64,000 nucleotides of DNA from Bryobacteraceae bacterium (GCA_019752335.1 JAIEMJ010000013.1:186001-250000), one strand, 5' to 3'. Positions 36,564 through 45,917 are shown, counted from the stretch's first letter. The notes: generated by a model from the letters alone, not told the origin. Numbers and translations are program-made.

Positions 36564-37598
36564 CTACAGCCGCAGATACATCCGGTGCTCGTTCAGATAC
36601 CGCACCATGCGGTAGGTCAGGTAGAAGTAGACCGCGAACATCGCCGACACCCACCACAGCGGTGAGTCCTTCGGAGCGAAGGGTTGGACTACGTCCGCCA
36701 CCATCGAATGCAGCAAGTAACCGGCGAGCGCGTTCTGGCCCAACGTATCGAAGAGACTGAGCCGATAACCCCACCGGTCGACGAGCCAGATAAATGACGA
36801 ATAAACAGCCAGAGAAAAGCCCGCGGAAAAGGTTTGATAGGACAGACTGCCCGCGCGCTGGCTCATCGTCCATAGATCTACAGGACCTACGGGTGGCCAG
36901 AACGGTGGCGCGGCCCACCCGTGCATGGAAGAGAATAAGTACCCCACGAGCATCAATGCCCCGCCCCATCGCAAGAGGCTCGCTGGCCGTGTGGCGAAGT
37001 CGTAGGCGAGCGTGCCCGCCAAAGCCGGCAGGCTCCAAGTAAGAAATCCGAGCGCGCCGCCGTCGATGACACGTTTCTCATGCAGTAAGTCATACCAGAA
37101 CCATTGCGAGAGCAGTAAGTGCAGAAGTCCGCTGCCGACGCCCCAGGTAATGCGTGCCCAGACGCCGCACGCCACGACGGGCAGAATCCAGAGGCTGGTT
37201 ATCGCGATGTGGACGAGCGCTTGAAAGGGCTCGCGCCAAAAGCTCTTACTCAGAAATCCCCACCAGCCGAGTTCCACTAAGTCCCGCCACAGGCGATAGC
37301 GGCCGTCGAGATGATAAACCACTAGGCCTAGTAACAACAAGGCGAGGCCGCGCCAGATGGCCTTCCGATAGGCCGCGGAGGCGCCCAGCGTCGCGAGGTT
37401 TCGCAGTAACACCAGGCGCAACGCGAAGCCGACGGCGAAAAAGAATTGCGGCATGATGGTATCCGCGTAGCTACAGTAAGTGTTGTGATGCTGGAAAACC
37501 GGATGCACGGCCGCGAAGCCGCCGATGAAATTCACCAGAAACATGCCCGCGACGGTATAGCCGCGGAACTGGTCCATGGAGACGACGCGCCCGTTCAT
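36564..37598 (-). CDS. HGSNAT/DUF5009-like membrane acyltransferase
   Basis: 344 aa with about 9-10 hydrophobic segments. Starts with RVVSMDQFRGYTVAGMFLV, the pattern of the heparan-alpha-glucosaminide acetyltransferase-like family (also seen in OpgC-like acyltransferases), and has PQFFFAVGFALRL. Probably moves an acetyl group across the inner membrane to a periplasmic sugar, by family. Starts 2 bases after the amidohydrolase stop, so the two are one operon. Confidence 0.72.
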   Translation of the reverse strand: MNGRVVSMDQFRGYTVAGMFLVNFIGGFAAVHPVFQHHNTYCSYADTIMPQFFFAVGFALRLVLLRNLATLGASAAYRKAIWRGLALLLLGLVVYHLDGRYRLWRDLVELGWWGFLSKSFWREPFQALVHIAITSLWILPVVACGVWARITWGVGSGLLHLLLSQWFWYDLLHEKRVIDGGALGFLTWSLPALAGTLAYDFATRPASLLRWGGALMLVGYLFSSMHGWAAPPFWPPVGPVDLWTMSQRAGSLSYQTFSAGFSLAVYSSFIWLVDRWGYRLSLFDTLGQNALAGYLLHSMVADVVQPFAPKDSPLWWVSAMFAVYFYLTYRMVRYLNEHRMYLRL

Positions 37599-37600
37599 CG

Positions 37601-39268
37601 CTACGGCCGCTGGTAGACGACGCGTCCATCGAAGACGGTGGTCAGCACGCGCGTCTCATGGATGCGGATCGGATCGATCTTGAAGGGATCCTGCGACAGC
37701 ACCACGACGTCCGCCAACATGCCTGGCGCGAGGCGCCCTTTGCGGGCCTCTTCAAAGCTCGCCACGGCGCCGCTACTGGTGTAAGCGCGCAGCGCCATCT
37801 CCACGGAGACGCGCTCGGTGGGGATCCAACCGTTCTCGGGCTTGCCGTCAATCGTACGGCGGTTGACCGCGTTGTGTAAGCCGCGAATGGGATCGAAGCT
37901 AATGCAAGCCGGCCAGTCCGACCCGAAGGTGACGCGAGCGCCGGCGCGCTCCAAGGTGCGCCAAGCGAAGGCATGCGTCAGGCGCTTCGGGCCTACCGCC
38001 TTGCTCCAAACGTCGATGGTGCCGGGGTCCGCGTGGATGGGCTGCATCATGGCCAGCACGCCGAGTTCGGCAAAGCGGGGAATGTCGGCCGGATGAATGG
38101 TTTCGATGTGCTCGATCCGAAAGCGCCGGTCCTTATGCGTCTGGTGGAAGCGCAGTCCGTTGCGCTTTACGGCCTGGTCAAAGCCATCGAGCGCCATGCG
38201 CACGGCGCGGTCGCCGATGGCATGGGTGTAAATCTGCAAGCCGAGCCGGTCCGCGCGGACGCACATTTCGTTGTAGTCCTCGGCGGTCCAATTGGGCTCG
38301 CCGGTGACGCCGGGCCGGTCCGAGTAAGAGTCCAGCATGGCGGCGGTGTGGCTCTCAATCACGCCATCGAGCATGAGCTTGATGCCCACCACGCGGATCA
38401 TCTCGTCCGCGTACTGGCGCTTCAAAGCGGCGTAATCATTGAGTGGCGCGTCTTTCTTGCCGGCGCTAATCGCGAAAGAGACGCGCGCGGTTTGCTTCCC
38501 TCGGCGGCGGACCTCATCATAGAGGGCAATCGTATCCGCGTCACCGCTAGCGTTCTGCAGCGACGTCACGCCCAAGGACGCCGCCAAGCGGTAGCCCTCT
38601 TCGAGCGCCTGCAAATTCGTCTCGCGCGTGGGGCGCGGCACATGGCGCGACACCAGGGACATCGCGCCTTCCTTCAAATAGCCGGTGGGCTCGCCGGTGA
38701 GCGCATCGCGCTCCACTTCGCCGAAGCCGTTAAATGTCAAGCGGCCCACTTCGCCGATGCGCAAGGCCCGCGAATTGGCCCAACCAGAGTGGCCGTCATA
38801 GGCGCGGATAAAGGCCGGCCGGTCCTTCACGGCGGCATCCAGGTCTTCCTTGCGCGCCATGCGGTCCGCGGGGAAGCAATTGTACTCCCAGCCGGCGCCG
38901 GTAATCCACTCGAGTTGCGGATGGCGTTCGGCGTAATCACGAATACGCCGCTGCATCTCCTCGATGGTGCAGGCGCCGGTGAGGTCGATCTCCTTAAGGC
39001 CGCGCGCGCCGCCCAGGAAGTGGACATGCGAGTCGTTGAAACCGGGCATGGCGAACTTGCCGCCCAGGTCGATGACGCGGGTCTTAGGGCCAGCCAGCTT
39101 GGCCACTTCGCGACCACCCACGGCGGTGATCGAGTTGCCCGTAATGGCGACGGACTCGGCGAACGGACGTTGCGGAACCCCGGTCCAGACACGGCCGTTC
39201 TTCAGAATCAGAGTCGGTTGCGCGACGGCAACCGCCGCCGCACATAAGCAAAATACCCAACGCAGCAT
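37601..39268 (-). CDS. Secreted YtcJ-like amidohydrolase
   Basis: 555 aa. Signal peptide about 1-16 (MLRWVFCLCAAAVAVA). Amidohydrolase barrel: metal-binding HxH in GFNDSHVHFLGG (about 75-86), GAGWEYNCFP, IYTHAIGDRAVRMALDG and FGSDWPACISFDPIRG near the end of the barrel, then a C-terminal composite domain ending ETRVLTTVFDGRVVY. This is the family of metal-dependent hydrolases with a TIM-barrel (amidohydro_3). Substrate unknown; export suggests a role in scavenging. Confidence 0.88.
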   Translation of the reverse strand: MLRWVFCLCAAAVAVAQPTLILKNGRVWTGVPQRPFAESVAITGNSITAVGGREVAKLAGPKTRVIDLGGKFAMPGFNDSHVHFLGGARGLKEIDLTGACTIEEMQRRIRDYAERHPQLEWITGAGWEYNCFPADRMARKEDLDAAVKDRPAFIRAYDGHSGWANSRALRIGEVGRLTFNGFGEVERDALTGEPTGYLKEGAMSLVSRHVPRPTRETNLQALEEGYRLAASLGVTSLQNASGDADTIALYDEVRRRGKQTARVSFAISAGKKDAPLNDYAALKRQYADEMIRVVGIKLMLDGVIESHTAAMLDSYSDRPGVTGEPNWTAEDYNEMCVRADRLGLQIYTHAIGDRAVRMALDGFDQAVKRNGLRFHQTHKDRRFRIEHIETIHPADIPRFAELGVLAMMQPIHADPGTIDVWSKAVGPKRLTHAFAWRTLERAGARVTFGSDWPACISFDPIRGLHNAVNRRTIDGKPENGWIPTERVSVEMALRAYTSSGAVASFEEARKGRLAPGMLADVVVLSQDPFKIDPIRIHETRVLTTVFDGRVVYQRP

Positions 39269-39317
39269 AGAGCAACCATTATCGCGATTTGCGGAGGGGG
39301 GTGCGAAGGGCGGTTCG

Positions 39318-40043
39318 CTAAAAGCTTCGAGAGAGTAGCTTCCGCTGCTGCTCTTTCAGGCCAGGAATCGATTGATCGTGCCAGCCAAAGCGATCAAAGA
39401 ACCAGGAGGCGCACTCGATGGCCAGATTCGCACTCTCACCAACCAGTTCGTCAAGGGGAACCTCTCGCGAGTACTCCAGGTTGGGCTCCGAGGCCAAGTA
39501 TTTATATCCCCAGAAAGGCGCGGATTGCTTAGTGAGCAGACGCCCACCGGTGCCAACCAGGGAAATTTTGAACGACATGGGACAATCAATCCTGGTGCGC
39601 AGAGCTAGCCGGGACGCAAACTCAAAGATCTCGGTGGTCCGGTAGATAAGTTCCACCACTTCCACGATGCCCGACGCATCTTTCGCACGGATGCCAGCTC
39701 GCTGAAAAGCGGCCGCCGCCGCGCCTGGGGGGCTGTCTTCGTTGAAGGCAAGAACGTGGGCAAACTGCCCGCTCTGAAAAAACTTCCAATATTCTCGCTT
39801 ACCGGCGTAATCGCACCAGGAGGAGATCCAATCTGGACCGTTCCGCCGATTCTCCCGGTCCACGTGAGGGTAGTCCCAACCTCGCAAGCCCACCGAACAC
39901 CCCTCCATCGTTGTCCATAGATGTCCCAATGTGGGAATCCGATCCGCTTGAAAGGATTTCGGATGCATCACGACATGCCAATGGGATGCGGCGTTGATAG
40001 AATCGCGAAGCTGTTCAGCCGTCTCGTTCAGTACCATGCTCAT
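39318..40043 (-). CDS. Unknown protein coupled to an AlbA_2 gene
   Basis: 241 aa; I do not recognise a family. No signal peptide and no membrane segment. Visible elements: SHWHVVMHPKSFQADRIPTL near the N-terminus, several aromatic clusters (WISSWCDYAGKREYWKFF), and a helical middle (VVELIYRTTEIFEFASRLAL). Its start overlaps the stop of the AlbA_2-domain gene by ATGA, so the two are translated together. Base composition is clearly lower in G+C than the neighbours, pointing to acquisition. A defence or signalling role with its partner is possible but unproven. Confidence 0.6.
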   Translation of the reverse strand: MSMVLNETAEQLRDSINAASHWHVVMHPKSFQADRIPTLGHLWTTMEGCSVGLRGWDYPHVDRENRRNGPDWISSWCDYAGKREYWKFFQSGQFAHVLAFNEDSPPGAAAAAFQRAGIRAKDASGIVEVVELIYRTTEIFEFASRLALRTRIDCPMSFKISLVGTGGRLLTKQSAPFWGYKYLASEPNLEYSREVPLDELVGESANLAIECASWFFDRFGWHDQSIPGLKEQQRKLLSRSF

Positions 40044-40630
40044 AGGCGCTCCTGCTGGCGCGCGAATTTCGCCGCGTCGCTCTCTTCATTTTCCCCTAAT
40101 TTCAGACCGACGCGATTGAGACGTTGCACGAGGGCGGCCACGCCACGATCAATCGCTCGATCCAGAATGTCTCTCATCTCGAAATGGCTGCTGACCTTCG
40201 CGGTCTCGGGCATCCGGAAGGAGCGGAAGTAGATCGCGCCATTGTCGAGGCCCTTGTCGTCCCGCTTACACAGTACGGGAAACTGGTCGAACTCCTGAAC
40301 CACGAGCATGCCAAAGGTCTTGCCTGCCAGAACCTCCGTGAACCACTCGACGGAAACTGGTGGCTCCGCACAAGAATTGATCGCGGCTTTGATCTCGTCT
40401 GACTTGTAGGTGGCTAGATCTGCTGGAGACATGCCGTCAGGGGCAAACTCCTCACCATTCTGCGCCATTCCGATGACGATGATTCCACCATCTCTAACAT
40501 TCGCCATTGCCAACGCCGTACGGATCAGCTTATTTTTGAGTTCCGCCCACGGCGCGGACTGCTTGAATTCCACACGCTGAGACTCTCGCCCTTCCGCGAT
40601 GGTTTGGGTGAGCAATTCGAGAGGCGACAT
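40040..40630 (-). CDS. AlbA_2/Schlafen-like domain protein
   Basis: 196 aa. The first 140 residues match the AlbA_2 (Schlafen core-like) putative nucleic-acid-binding domain: GRESQRVEFKQSAPW with two glutamates (E16, E21) five residues apart, then ALAMANVRDGGIIVIGMAQNG. The usual acidic residue after the IGV strand is replaced by AQN, so nuclease activity is uncertain. No helicase, ATPase or winged-helix tail, only a helical end (about 150-196). Starts 9 bases after the PLP-enzyme stop and is coupled by ATGA to the unknown gene. Lower G+C than its surroundings. Could be a regulator, toxin or defence effector. Confidence 0.75.
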   Translation of the reverse strand: MSPLELLTQTIAEGRESQRVEFKQSAPWAELKNKLIRTALAMANVRDGGIIVIGMAQNGEEFAPDGMSPADLATYKSDEIKAAINSCAEPPVSVEWFTEVLAGKTFGMLVVQEFDQFPVLCKRDDKGLDNGAIYFRSFRMPETAKVSSHFEMRDILDRAIDRGVAALVQRLNRVGLKLGENEESDAAKFARQQERL

Positions 40631-40639
40631 GAATGACGA

Positions 40640-41839
40640 TTAGCCCATTGCTTGCGAGATATCGGCAATAATGTCGGCGGGGCCTTCGATGCCCAACGAG
40701 AACCGAACCAGGTTGTCCGTGATTCCGAGCCGGGCACGCTGCTTCGGCGGCACGTCGCGATGGGAGGCGATCAGCGGGTAGAGGCAGAGCGTGTGTACGT
40801 CGCCCAGCGACGTCGCGGGTACCACCATCTTCAGCGCGTCCATGAAGCGGAAGACATCGGCCTTCTCCGCCCCGCGGATCGTGAAACTGACCATGGCGCC
40901 CGAGAGTCCAGGGGCGAAGAGCCGGTCGATCACGGCGCGATCCGGGTGGGCCGGATCGTCGAGGTAGATTACGCGCTCGACGCGGGGATCCTGCCGCAGC
41001 CAGGCGGCTAACTTAGCCGCGTTCTCGCATTGGCGCTCCATGCGGAGCGGGAAAGTCTTGATCCCGCGCATCGTGAGGTAGGCCTCAAACGGTCCGATCA
41101 CCGGCCCGTAGGTGCGCGACAGTTGCCGCACCAGGGGCTCATGTTCCGCGTCGTAAGTCACCAGGCCGGCCATGACGTCGCCGTGGCCGCCGAAGTACTT
41201 CGTCCCCGAGTGGACCACGACGTGGGCGCCATGCTCCATCGGACGTACCAGCATCGGCGTCGCGAACGTGTTGTCGACCATCAGCACGCAGTTGGCCGCG
41301 CGGCAGAGGCGGCCCAGGGCGTCCAAGTCCGCGACGCGCAGCGTGGGATTCGAGACGGTCTCCATCAGCAGCACCGCAGGCTTGATCTCGGCGAGTTGCT
41401 GCTCAACGGCGGCGAGGTCACAGATGTCGACGAAAGTCGTGATGGTGCCGAACGGCTCCATCACCTTGGTCAACATGTTGATGGTGGCGCCGTAGAGCTG
41501 GCTCGCGCAGAGGATGCGTTTCGGCCGGTCCAGCAGGACGGCGTGGAGCGCCAAGTGGAGCGCGGCCATGCCGGAGGCGCAAGCGATGGTGCCGTGCCCG
41601 CCTTCGAGCGCGTTCACCACCTCCTCCAGCGCGGCCACTGTCGGATTGTCGTAGCGCAGGTAGGAGTAGCCATGCTCCTCATGCGCGAAGATCTTGTCGA
41701 CCGTTTCAGCCGTGTCGTAGAAGTAAGTGGACGCCAAATGAATCGGCGTGGTGGAAGGCGTATAGTCGCGCCGCTTGTGCGCGCCTTCGCCCGCCCGTTT
41801 GCGGTCTCCCGCGTGGACTGCGGTGGAATGAATGTTCAC
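40640..41839 (-). CDS. Cys/Met-metabolism PLP enzyme (cystathionine gamma-synthase/beta-lyase type)
   Basis: 399 aa. Trans-sulfuration family. PLP lysine at about residue 214 in HSGTKYFGGHGDVMAG, preceded by VLMVDNTFATPML; substrate region YLRYDNPTVAALEE and CASGMAALHLAL. Family members differ by few residues, so gamma-synthase, gamma-lyase and beta-lyase cannot be separated by eye; context with cysS (ATGA overlap) and metH elsewhere points to methionine/cysteine metabolism. Cytosolic tetramer in the family. Confidence 0.88.
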   Translation of the reverse strand: MNIHSTAVHAGDRKRAGEGAHKRRDYTPSTTPIHLASTYFYDTAETVDKIFAHEEHGYSYLRYDNPTVAALEEVVNALEGGHGTIACASGMAALHLALHAVLLDRPKRILCASQLYGATINMLTKVMEPFGTITTFVDICDLAAVEQQLAEIKPAVLLMETVSNPTLRVADLDALGRLCRAANCVLMVDNTFATPMLVRPMEHGAHVVVHSGTKYFGGHGDVMAGLVTYDAEHEPLVRQLSRTYGPVIGPFEAYLTMRGIKTFPLRMERQCENAAKLAAWLRQDPRVERVIYLDDPAHPDRAVIDRLFAPGLSGAMVSFTIRGAEKADVFRFMDALKMVVPATSLGDVHTLCLYPLIASHRDVPPKQRARLGITDNLVRFSLGIEGPADIIADISQAMG

Positions 41840-43239
41840 GATTTTCTTTTCCAGCGCGCGCCGTCCTTGGTATCCTCCAGCACCACGCCCATTTCGAGTA
41901 ATTGCGCCCGGATCTCGTCCGAACGCGAGAAGTTCTTGCTCTTCTTCGCCTGGGACCGTTCGGCCACCAAGGCGTCGATCTCGGCATCCGACATGCCGCC
42001 TTCGGCCACCGCGGTCTTCAAGACCTCGAAGACTTCGTCAAAGCGAGCCAGCACGCGCCGGGCGCTCTCCACGTTGCCTGCGTGGAAGCCGCCCGCATCC
42101 ATCGCCGAATTGGTTTCCCGCACGTACTCATAGACGGCGGCGAGCGCCTCGGCCGTATTCAGGTCGTCGTCCATGCCGGCGTCGAAATCGGCCAGCGACT
42201 TCGCCGCCCGCTCTTCCAGCGCCGCGTTCACGCCCTCCGGATGCTTGTCGGTATCCAGGCGCAGAGCAAAATTCCGCAGCCGGTCAATCGCCGTCGCCGC
42301 CGCCTTCAAGCCGTCGAGCGAGAAGTTGAGCTTCTTGCGATAAGGCACCGACGCGAGTAAGTAGCGCACGGCCTCTGGCGCATAACCCATTTCGAGTAAC
42401 TCGCGCAGCGTATAAATATTACCGACGGATTTCGACATCTTCGACGAATCCACCAGCAGATGCTCGCAATGTAGCCAGAAACGGGCGAACGGTTGCCCGC
42501 TGCAGCCTTCCGATTGCGCGATCTCGTTTTCGTGATGCGGAAACATCAAGTCAATGCCGCCCGCGTGAATGTCGAGCGTGTTGCCCAGGTACTTGGTCGC
42601 CATCGCCGAGCATTCGATGTGCCAGCCCGGCCGGCCCTTGCCGAAGGGCGTATCCCAATAGGGCTCGTTCTCCTTGCGGCTCTTCCAAAGCACGAAGTCG
42701 CGGGCATCGTCCTTGTCGTACTCATCCACGTCGACGCGCGCGCCGGCGCGGATGCCGCCAAAGTCGTTGTGGGAGAGCTTGCCGTACTCCGGGAACTTGC
42801 CGATCCGGTAGTAGACGCTGCCCTCGGTCTCATAGGTGAGGCCCTTGGCCTGCAGCGTCTCGATCATCGCCACCATCTCAGGGATGTGTTCCGTGGCGCG
42901 CACCAGCCGCCACGGCGGCAGGAAGCGCATGCGGGCGCAGTCCTCAATGAAGGCCTTCTCGTATTGCGTGGTGTATTCGCCCATCGGCACGCCCTTGGCC
43001 ATGGAGTTGCGAATGATCTTGTCTTCCACGTCCGTGATGTTCATCACGTCGTGCAGCACGAAGTTGCGCGCACGCAGCCAGCGCCGCAAAATGTCGTTGA
43101 AAGTGAAGGTCCGCAGGTTACCGATATGCGCGTAACTGTACACGGTGGGCCCGCAGGTATACATGCGGACCGTGTTGTTTTCGGACGGGACAAACTCCTC
43201 CAATTGGAGGGTGAGACTGTTGTAAAGGCGAATCCCCAT
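41836..43239 (-). CDS. cysS: Cysteinyl-tRNA synthetase
   Basis: 467 aa, normal length. Class I signatures: zinc cysteine C29 in [20 protein letters not shown] with the HIGH box as HIGN, a second zinc region [15 protein letters not shown] and [10 protein letters not shown], and KMSKSVGN (about 270). Charges tRNA-Cys. The ATG at 43239 follows a small secreted protein gene by 20 bases; downstream gene overlaps by ATGA. Confidence 0.97.
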   Translation of the reverse strand: MGIRLYNSLTLQLEEFVPSENNTVRMYTCGPTVYSYAHIGNLRTFTFNDILRRWLRARNFVLHDVMNITDVEDKIIRNSMAKGVPMGEYTTQYEKAFIEDCARMRFLPPWRLVRATEHIPEMVAMIETLQAKGLTYETEGSVYYRIGKFPEYGKLSHNDFGGIRAGARVDVDEYDKDDARDFVLWKSRKENEPYWDTPFGKGRPGWHIECSAMATKYLGNTLDIHAGGIDLMFPHHENEIAQSEGCSGQPFARFWLHCEHLLVDSSKMSKSVGNIYTLRELLEMGYAPEAVRYLLASVPYRKKLNFSLDGLKAAATAIDRLRNFALRLDTDKHPEGVNAALEERAAKSLADFDAGMDDDLNTAEALAAVYEYVRETNSAMDAGGFHAGNVESARRVLARFDEVFEVLKTAVAEGGMSDAEIDALVAERSQAKKSKNFSRSDEIRAQLLEMGVVLEDTKDGARWKRKS

Positions 43240-43259
43240 GGGTGGTTACAGGTAAGTTC

Positions 43260-43733
43260 CTATCGTACTATGCGGCTCTGGGCGGACTCATTCGCCCGCG
43301 CGGCCAAGTGCCGCGTGACGACCGCCTTGACGCTGGCGGGCAGCGTGGGCGCCAGACGCGTCAGCGCGGTGACGTACTGCGGCGAGCCCTGCGCGTTGAA
43401 GTTCAGATACAAGGTCACGGTCAGGCCGGCGATCTGCGGATACTTGTCGCCCAGCCCCTTGGCGATGGCCTTGGCGAAGGCTTCGGGCGGCAAGCTCGCC
43501 GGCGAAACCGCCCTGATCAGCGCGGTGACATCGCTACGAATCACACCGACGTCGACAAACTGATCGTCGCGTGCATTATCCAGATACACGACGGTGAGCG
43601 TCGTTTGGGCGACGCGGGTACCGAGCGGGTCGACAGCGGCCAGAAAGTCGGAGCTGATCAGGCCGCGCGCGGGATCGGCGTCCTGGGCCAGCACGGAAAC
43701 GCTGAGCAGCATCAAAGAGAGCGCGTACTTCAT
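43260..43733 (-). CDS. Secreted protein, unknown
   Basis: 157 aa with a clear signal peptide (MKYALSLMLLSVSVLAQ, about 1-17). The mature part is mixed alpha/beta (TTLTVVYLDNA, AGLTVTLYLNFNAQG) with no cysteines or known motif. Lies 20 bases upstream of cysS on the same strand, so it may share its promoter. Function unknown. Confidence 0.65.
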   Translation of the reverse strand: MKYALSLMLLSVSVLAQDADPARGLISSDFLAAVDPLGTRVAQTTLTVVYLDNARDDQFVDVGVIRSDVTALIRAVSPASLPPEAFAKAIAKGLGDKYPQIAGLTVTLYLNFNAQGSPQYVTALTRLAPTLPASVKAVVTRHLAARANESAQSRIVR

Positions 43734-43828
43734 TCTTTTAGCTTACCCGTTCGTGGTACCAACTCCCACCAGTACTAGCTCCCAGGCGGGTACCAGCCTG
43801 CAGATTCAGGGCGTAAGCTCGGGGTGTG

Positions 43829-44089
43829 ATGAGCAACTATCGTCTGGTAAGCATCTTGTACCTGGCCAACTTCCTGGCGTCGTTAGCCATCGGCCGCTGG
43901 GGCTTCGCCCTGGGCTGGCTGCTGATGGCGGCGGGTTTCCTGCTGATGGACACGTTGCCGGGCATCGTCTGGCGCGCGTCGCGGGATTTCCAATGGAAAT
44001 CGCCCCAGTGGGTGGCCGGACACTTTTGCCTGAACCTGGCCGTCGTGCTCCTGCTGGCTGACGTGCTGCAAGACAGGTTGTTCTGGTAG
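43829..44089 (+). CDS. Small membrane protein, unknown
   Basis: 86 aa. Three hydrophobic stretches (LVSILYLANFLASLAIG; ALGWLLMAAGFLLM; FCLNLAVVLLLADVL) with little loop sequence, so an inner-membrane protein. The ATG at 43829 follows GGGG; an in-frame GTG directly before it is equally possible. No family recognised. It precedes the tRNA gene by 66 bases. Confidence 0.55.
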   Translation: MSNYRLVSILYLANFLASLAIGRWGFALGWLLMAAGFLLMDTLPGIVWRASRDFQWKSPQWVAGHFCLNLAVVLLLADVLQDRLFW

Positions 44090-44155
44090 GGCAGTTTTGT
44101 TGGGGCACTTCCCATAGCGCCCGACTTTGGGTAAACTAGAAGAGTCACCCCGTGC

Positions 44156-44229
44156 TGGGAGATCGTTCAACGGTAGGACAGCAGACTCTGACTCTGCTTA
44201 TCGGGGTTCGAATCCCTGTCTCCCAGCCA
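44156..44229 (+). tRNA. tRNA-Gln (anticodon CTG)
   Basis: Cloverleaf assembled by hand: acceptor TGGGAGA (44156-44162) with TCTCCCA (44219-44225); D stem GTTC/GGAC; anticodon stem GCAGA/TCTGC around loop CTCTGAC with anticodon CTG; T arm CGGGG-TTCGAAT-CCCTG; discriminator G44226 and encoded CCA (44227-44229). A -10-like TAAACT lies at 44132-44137. The next coding start is 21 bases downstream. Confidence 0.97.
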
Positions 44230-44250
44230 CTCCCCCCCTCTACCTCTTTC

Positions 44251-44700
44251 ATGGCCATGACCGAACAGCAGCTCCGCGAGCGCATGCGTAAGATCGCCGC
44301 GCTCTTTGAGGGCGCGAAGACGGCGGGCGAACGGGAAGCCGCCATGGCGGCGATGCGGCGCGTACAGGAGTCCTTGGATACGATCAGTCCAGGACAGAGC
44401 CGTCCCGCGAGCGGTGAGGAACCGTTGATTGAGATGCAGTTCTCGCTGGGCGACCAATGGCAGCGCCGGCTGTTTTCGGCCCTGTGCCGCCGATACGGGC
44501 TGGTGCCCTACCGGTACCGGCGTCAACGGCGCACCACATTGATGCTGCGCGTAAAGCAGAGCTTCCTGGACCGGATTCTTTGGCCGGAATACGTCGAACT
44601 GCGCGACGCGCTGTATCAATACCTGCTCGAAGCGACCGAGCGCATCATTCGGGAAGAGGTCTTTAACGACGCCAGCGAGGCGCAGGAACGCCCTGGCTGA
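44251..44700 (+). CDS. Small helical protein, DUF2786-like N-terminus
   Basis: 149 aa from the ATG at 44251; a longer in-frame form would run through the tRNA and is rejected. The N-terminal 40 residues (MRKIAALFEGAKTAGEREAA) resemble the DUF2786 helix pair; the rest is basic and arginine-rich (RRYGLVPYRYRRQRRTT), maybe nucleic-acid binding. Function unknown. Ends 7 bases from a convergent gene. Confidence 0.65.
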   Translation: MAMTEQQLRERMRKIAALFEGAKTAGEREAAMAAMRRVQESLDTISPGQSRPASGEEPLIEMQFSLGDQWQRRLFSALCRRYGLVPYRYRRQRRTTLMLRVKQSFLDRILWPEYVELRDALYQYLLEATERIIREEVFNDASEAQERPG

Positions 44701-44707
44701 GCGCGCC

Positions 44708-45196
44708 TTACTGCTTGTCGAAAACGGTCTTCGTGACCACATCGCCCATGGGCGTACCGGTCATGGTGCGTTGGACGGACATCGTCTTGCCGTCCGCCGA
44801 AACTTCCCACTTCTCGGAGAGGCCAATCGTCATGCCCTGCACCTCCCGCTTCGACGTGATGGCGATCTGACTACCGTCCCACTTGGCGACGCTCTTCACC
44901 TCGCCCATCTGATTCTTGTTGGTGCTTTCGCTGCCATCCAGCTTGTACTTCATGTCGGTGGAGGCCGTACCGCGCTCGCCGGTCGTGGTGGACTCGACGC
45001 GCATCTCGGTTTCGCCCTTCTGGACGATCTTCTGGGTGAGCTTATCGGGTACCATCATCGGCGGCATTTGTCCGAAGTCGCTCTTGGCTTTGTTCATTTC
45101 CCAGGTACCGGAAAAATTCGGCTTCTCGGCGGCCCAGGTGGAGACGCTGGCCACGGTGAGGGCCAAGCAGAAGAAAGTAGATCTGGTCAGAGTCAT
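44708..45196 (-). CDS. Secreted lipocalin-like Acidobacterial protein
   Basis: 162 aa. Signal peptide about 1-22 (ending STWAAE). The mature part opens PNFSGTWEMNKAKSDFG, the repeated start motif of a small secreted beta-barrel-like family abundant in Acidobacteriota, and continues with alternating beta strands (TDMKYKLDG, VKSVAKWDGSQIAITSK). No catalytic motif. Function unknown. Confidence 0.75.
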   Translation of the reverse strand: MTLTRSTFFCLALTVASVSTWAAEKPNFSGTWEMNKAKSDFGQMPPMMVPDKLTQKIVQKGETEMRVESTTTGERGTASTDMKYKLDGSESTNKNQMGEVKSVAKWDGSQIAITSKREVQGMTIGLSEKWEVSADGKTMSVQRTMTGTPMGDVVTKTVFDKQ

Positions 45197-45208
45197 ACGA
45201 CCAGTAGT

Positions 45209-45913
45209 CTAGCAGTCCTGGAGGAACCGGTGGGCGAGTGCCCGCCACTCGAGCCAGGTAAAGCCCAGGTCGCGCGTCTCGTAGTAGAGCGTCCCGGCGT
45301 GCGGCGGCGAGAGGAAGTCGTAAACGGGAGCCGGCCGGGCGCATGCGCGATCCAAGGGAAAGCGGCTGAAGACGTGGCCCTGCGACGGGAACTCGGCAAA
45401 CATCGCCGCGCGCCGCGCCTGTTGGGCGGGCGTCAGCGAGACGCATGTCTGCGGCGGCTGGATGAACTCGCCGGCCACCAAAGGACCATGCGCCGCGTGA
45501 TAGAACGGCGACTCCTCCCGCCTGGCCTGCGACACGGCCACCTGACAGGCCAACGCGCAGGCGTCATGGTCAGGATGGCCGCCTTCGTAAGCGTGCGTCA
45601 ACACGGTGTCCACTCCAGGCAGGCGACGCCGGATCTCGGCCACCAACAGCGGCAACTCGCGCACCGCCTCCTGGTCAGCGACGGGCAGCACCTCGCACTG
45701 TGCTTCGGTAACGCCGGCCAGCGCGACGGCGCGCAGCATCTCCTGGCGGCGGTGCGCGGCGTAGGCTTCGCGGGTGTCGAAACCGGCGCGCGTGAAGTAC
45801 TTCGGGTTCCGCGGACCCGAGTCCGTGACGTGGAGAATGCGGCAATCGGCGCCGAGCCGGTGGCTGGCGGCGATCACCTCGTCGTCATAGTGGGCTACGA
45901 CAATCAGGAGCAC
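45209..45913 (-). CDS. PIG-L family deacetylase
   Basis: 234 aa LmbE-like N-deacetylase. Zinc motif VAHYDDEVI (usually AHPDDE; Tyr replaces Pro here) and THAYEGGHPDHDA. Members deacetylate GlcNAc conjugates, e.g. in bacillithiol or mycothiol synthesis. The start is a GTG at 45913, the only in-frame option before a stop; CATAAT sits 5 bases ahead. It is divergent from bshA with 16 bases between starts, so it may supply the BshB step, but the sequence is not a close BshB1 match. Confidence 0.85.
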   Translation of the reverse strand: MLLIVVAHYDDEVIAASHRLGADCRILHVTDSGPRNPKYFTRAGFDTREAYAAHRRQEMLRAVALAGVTEAQCEVLPVADQEAVRELPLLVAEIRRRLPGVDTVLTHAYEGGHPDHDACALACQVAVSQARREESPFYHAAHGPLVAGEFIQPPQTCVSLTPAQQARRAAMFAEFPSQGHVFSRFPLDRACARPAPVYDFLSPPHAGTLYYETRDLGFTWLEWRALAHRFLQDC

Positions 45914-45917
45914 ATGC

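Noticed and set aside
44156-44229. tRNA-Gln as a phage or island attachment site
   Set aside because: No integrase, direct repeat of the tRNA 3' end or foreign-looking block lies beside it.
44152-44250. Longer N-terminus of the DUF2786-like protein
   Set aside because: This region is the tRNA-Gln gene; the ATG at 44251 is after it.
45209-45913. Calling the PIG-L gene bshB
   Set aside because: The zinc motif has Tyr for Pro and the rest does not match BshB1 closely; only its position next to bshA suggests the role, so no symbol is given.
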